NCBI GenBank assembly: GCA_022241785.1
Contig: JAKOMP010000002.1
Coordinates: 280-58,539 of the forward strand
Length of the DNA: 58,260 nt
Reading direction: 5' to 3'
Origin: Cyanocohniella sp. LLY
Lineage (GTDB): Bacteria; Cyanobacteriota; Cyanobacteriia; Cyanobacteriales; Nostocaceae
Under the pieces are notes generated by a model. That model saw only the letters and a program-made list of their open reading frames with translations, searched no databases and was not told the DNA's origin. A program made the translations under genes and the position numbers. This document shows, piece by piece, positions 56,389 to 58,260 of the stretch (the first letter of the stretch is position 1; each line of letters starts with the position of its first letter).

Positions 56389-57369
56389 TTACCGTAACCA
56401 CCGCGCCGCTTCTTTAGCGTGGTAAGTCAAAATTAAATCAGCGCCAGCACGTTTAAACCCGGTCAAAGTTTCCATCACCACACGCTTTTCATCAATCCAA
56501 CCATTAAGCGCCGCAGCTTTCACCATTGAATACTCACCAGACACGTTGTAAGCAGCAACAGGTAAGTTACACGCCTGCTTGACACGCCAAATAATATCCA
56601 TATATGCCAAGGCTGGTTTCACCATCAGCATATCTGCACCTTCAGCTATATCTAGTTCGATTTCTCTAATGGCTTCGCGGGTATTACCTGGGTCCATTTG
56701 GTAAGTTCTTCTGTCGCCGAATTGCGGTGTCGAATCTGCTGCATCGCGGAATGGGCCATAGTAAGCCGAAGCATACTTAGCAGCATAAGACAAAATTGGT
56801 ATATCTTGAAATCCTGCTGCATCCAAACCTTCACGAATTGCCTGGACAAAGCCGTCCATCATTCCCGAAGGAGCAATGATATCTGCGCCTGCATTGGCTT
56901 GGGAAACCGCAGTTTTTTTGAGTAATTCTAAGGTAGGGTCATTGAGGACTCTGCCTGTCAAATCACCAACTTGTAGATAACCACAGTGACCGTGACTGGT
57001 GTATTCACATAAACAAGTATCTGCAATGACAATCAAGTCTGGCACTGCTGCCTTGACCGCAGTTGCCGCTTTTTGCACAATACCGCAATCATGCCAAGCA
57101 CCAGTAGCATCGACATCTTTGTCTTCAGGAATGCCAAAGAGAATAATGGCGGGGATTCCTAGGTCATATACTGCTTTTGCTTCTTCGACAATTTTATCTA
57201 CCGATAATTGGTAGACTCCAGGCATGGATTTGACCTCATGGGCAATTCCTGAACCGGCTACAGCAAAAAGTGGGTAAATTAAATCACTGGTTGTTAAAAC
57301 AGTTTCACGTACCATCCGGCGTAGTTGGGGATGGGTACGCAGACGACGGGGACGATGAGTGGGATACAT
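56389..57369 (-). CDS. hemB: Delta-aminolevulinic acid dehydratase (porphobilinogen synthase)
   Basis: Condenses two aminolevulinates to porphobilinogen, the first common step to haem and chlorophyll. Metal site [14 protein letters not shown] with three cysteines is the zinc-type layout. The Schiff-base lysines are in [14 protein letters not shown] and [10 protein letters not shown]. 326 residues from ATG 57369 ([11 protein letters not shown]), preferred to an in-frame start 12 codons earlier. Confidence 0.97.
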   Translation of the reverse strand: MYPTHRPRRLRTHPQLRRMVRETVLTTSDLIYPLFAVAGSGIAHEVKSMPGVYQLSVDKIVEEAKAVYDLGIPAIILFGIPEDKDVDATGAWHDCGIVQKAATAVKAAVPDLIVIADTCLCEYTSHGHCGYLQVGDLTGRVLNDPTLELLKKTAVSQANAGADIIAPSGMMDGFVQAIREGLDAAGFQDIPILSYAAKYASAYYGPFRDAADSTPQFGDRRTYQMDPGNTREAIREIELDIAEGADMLMVKPALAYMDIIWRVKQACNLPVAAYNVSGEYSMVKAAALNGWIDEKRVVMETLTGFKRAGADLILTYHAKEAARWLR

Positions 57370-57975
57370 AGAGTTTTGCAAAGAAAAATAACGCAATGGA
57401 CACAAAACAAAGCGTCACAAAAGCAGGTAAAGTTTTTTCTGCTGTCGGACACACTACAAACAGTGCTTAACTGTCCTTGCCCTACTCTTTATGAAGTTGT
57501 GGGGCAATTTTGTATTTTACATCTGGGTTGATATCTATCCAACCAAGCAAAAAATTCATCAAATTCATCATGAAAAAATTTGGATATTAGGTCTTGGGCA
57601 ATTATCCCATTCTTAATCTCCTATTTTTGAGATCCAAATATGAGCATTGATGTTGAAAATTCGGAAAATTAAACGATAGTAAAAATTTTGTCTGTACTGC
57701 TAAACATTGAGACTATTACTTGTATTATTAGTCTTTCATGCAGCAGATATCTGAATCATTGGTAACTAATAGAATGGCAATAGCCCATCTGACAGATACA
57801 AAGACATTACCGAAAAAGTGGAATTTTTTGTATCTATTTTATACATTTTTTTCACTAACTAAAATTGTTGGTGATATTAAGAGCCTATCATGATCGTCGT
57901 TGTTTTAAGATTAAAACACTCACTATAGTAGAAAAAAATTAAGATAAGTTAAGTAACAAGGAACCCAGTACAGTT
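57370..57975. other. Divergent spacer between hemB and prfC
   Basis: About 600 bp, AT-rich. It carries the promoters of two divergent genes. No motif could be named with confidence. Confidence 0.4.
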
Positions 57976-58260
57976 ATGTCAACTGAAATTCAGACGGAAC
58001 TGCATGATGCAGTGGAACTTCGTCGTAATTTTGCGATTATTTCTCACCCTGACGCAGGTAAAACTACACTTACAGAAAAACTCCTGTTATACGGGGGTGC
58101 TATTCACGAAGCTGGCGCTGTTAAGGCCAGGAGGGCGCAGCGTAAGGCTACTTCAGACTGGATGGCAATGGAACAACAACGGGGTATTTCCATTACTTCG
58201 ACGGTGTTGCAGTTTGCATACCAAAATTGTCAGATAAATTTACTAGACACACCCGGACAC
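57976..58260 (+). CDS. prfC: Peptide chain release factor 3 (partial, 5' end only)
   Basis: GTPase that removes RF1/RF2 from the ribosome. The first 95 codons are in the window: G1 loop [20 protein letters not shown], switch region [12 protein letters not shown] and G3 DTPGH, which is the very last codon triplet set seen. The reading frame is open to the window edge, so the gene is truncated by the window, not by mutation. ATG 57976 has the expected N-terminus. Confidence 0.95.
   Translation, partial: MSTEIQTELHDAVELRRNFAIISHPDAGKTTLTEKLLLYGGAIHEAGAVKARRAQRKATSDWMAMEQQRGISITSTVLQFAYQNCQINLLDTPGH

Overview
The window is a chromosomal segment of a filamentous, heterocyst-forming cyanobacterium of the Nostocales, close to Anabaena/Nostoc. 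Four lines of evidence point there. HIP1 octamers (GCGATCGC) and heptameter repeats of the GGGGAGT and GGGGATT types are frequent. Photosystem I genes (psaF, psaJ, psaL) and the Photosystem II repair gene psb32 are present. The heterocyst regulators hetZ and patU and a likely orthologue of the alr0117 sensor kinase are present. From memory, the order mreD-mreC-mreB, ssb, nhaS, amiC1-amiC2, murI, sds, hetZ-patU, psaL-psaJ-psaF, tsaD, tic22, prmC, tsaC, secF-secD, pdhB matches roughly all0085 to all0122 of Anabaena sp. PCC 7120. I could not check this against a database.

Left edge (1-1490): the end of a Tn7-like transposon. A TnsD/TniQ target-selection gene reads toward a terminus ending in TGTACA, which lies seven bases from the 3' end of a tRNA-Val(GAC) gene. 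The rest of the element lies outside the window.

1.5-16.7 kb: a membrane protein with repeated modules and an SDR enzyme; a 1.6-kb AT-rich spacer with four related terminator-like hairpins, possibly an array of short RNAs; dapB, cobH and psb32; a DUF948/YtxH envelope or stress pair; a large SNF2 helicase of the DpdE/RapA type; a dienelactone hydrolase; queD. Three copies of a 94-bp non-autonomous element (MITE) lie here, each with a perfect 5-bp target duplication.

16.7-33.6 kb: mainly envelope and housekeeping genes. They are ribD, the mreBCD cell-shape cluster, a tail-less ssb behind a LexA-type box, a SIMPL protein, an EVE protein, a cation/proton antiporter, tandem AMIN-amidase genes amiC1/amiC2 (septal peptidoglycan nanopores), murI and the plastoquinone side-chain synthase sds.

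33.7-41.8 kb: the hetZ-patU differentiation module with patU intact, a transglutaminase-like membrane protein that has lost all three catalytic residues, remA-gmk, and the PSI cluster psaF-psaJ-psaL.

42-58.3 kb: tsaD and tsaC (both steps of t6A tRNA modification), two related GNAT acetyltransferases, tRNA-Pro(TGG), tic22, prmC, a histidine-kinase-like protein with a decayed ATPase domain, secD-secF, pdhB, a small HTH protein with an AT-hook-like tail, hemB and the start of prfC, which runs off the right edge.

Most of the window is ordinary core genome. The best candidates for something new are the transposon end at tRNA-Val, the tandem hairpin spacer, the MITE family, the pseudo-transglutaminase next to hetZ-patU and the orphan DpdE-like helicase.
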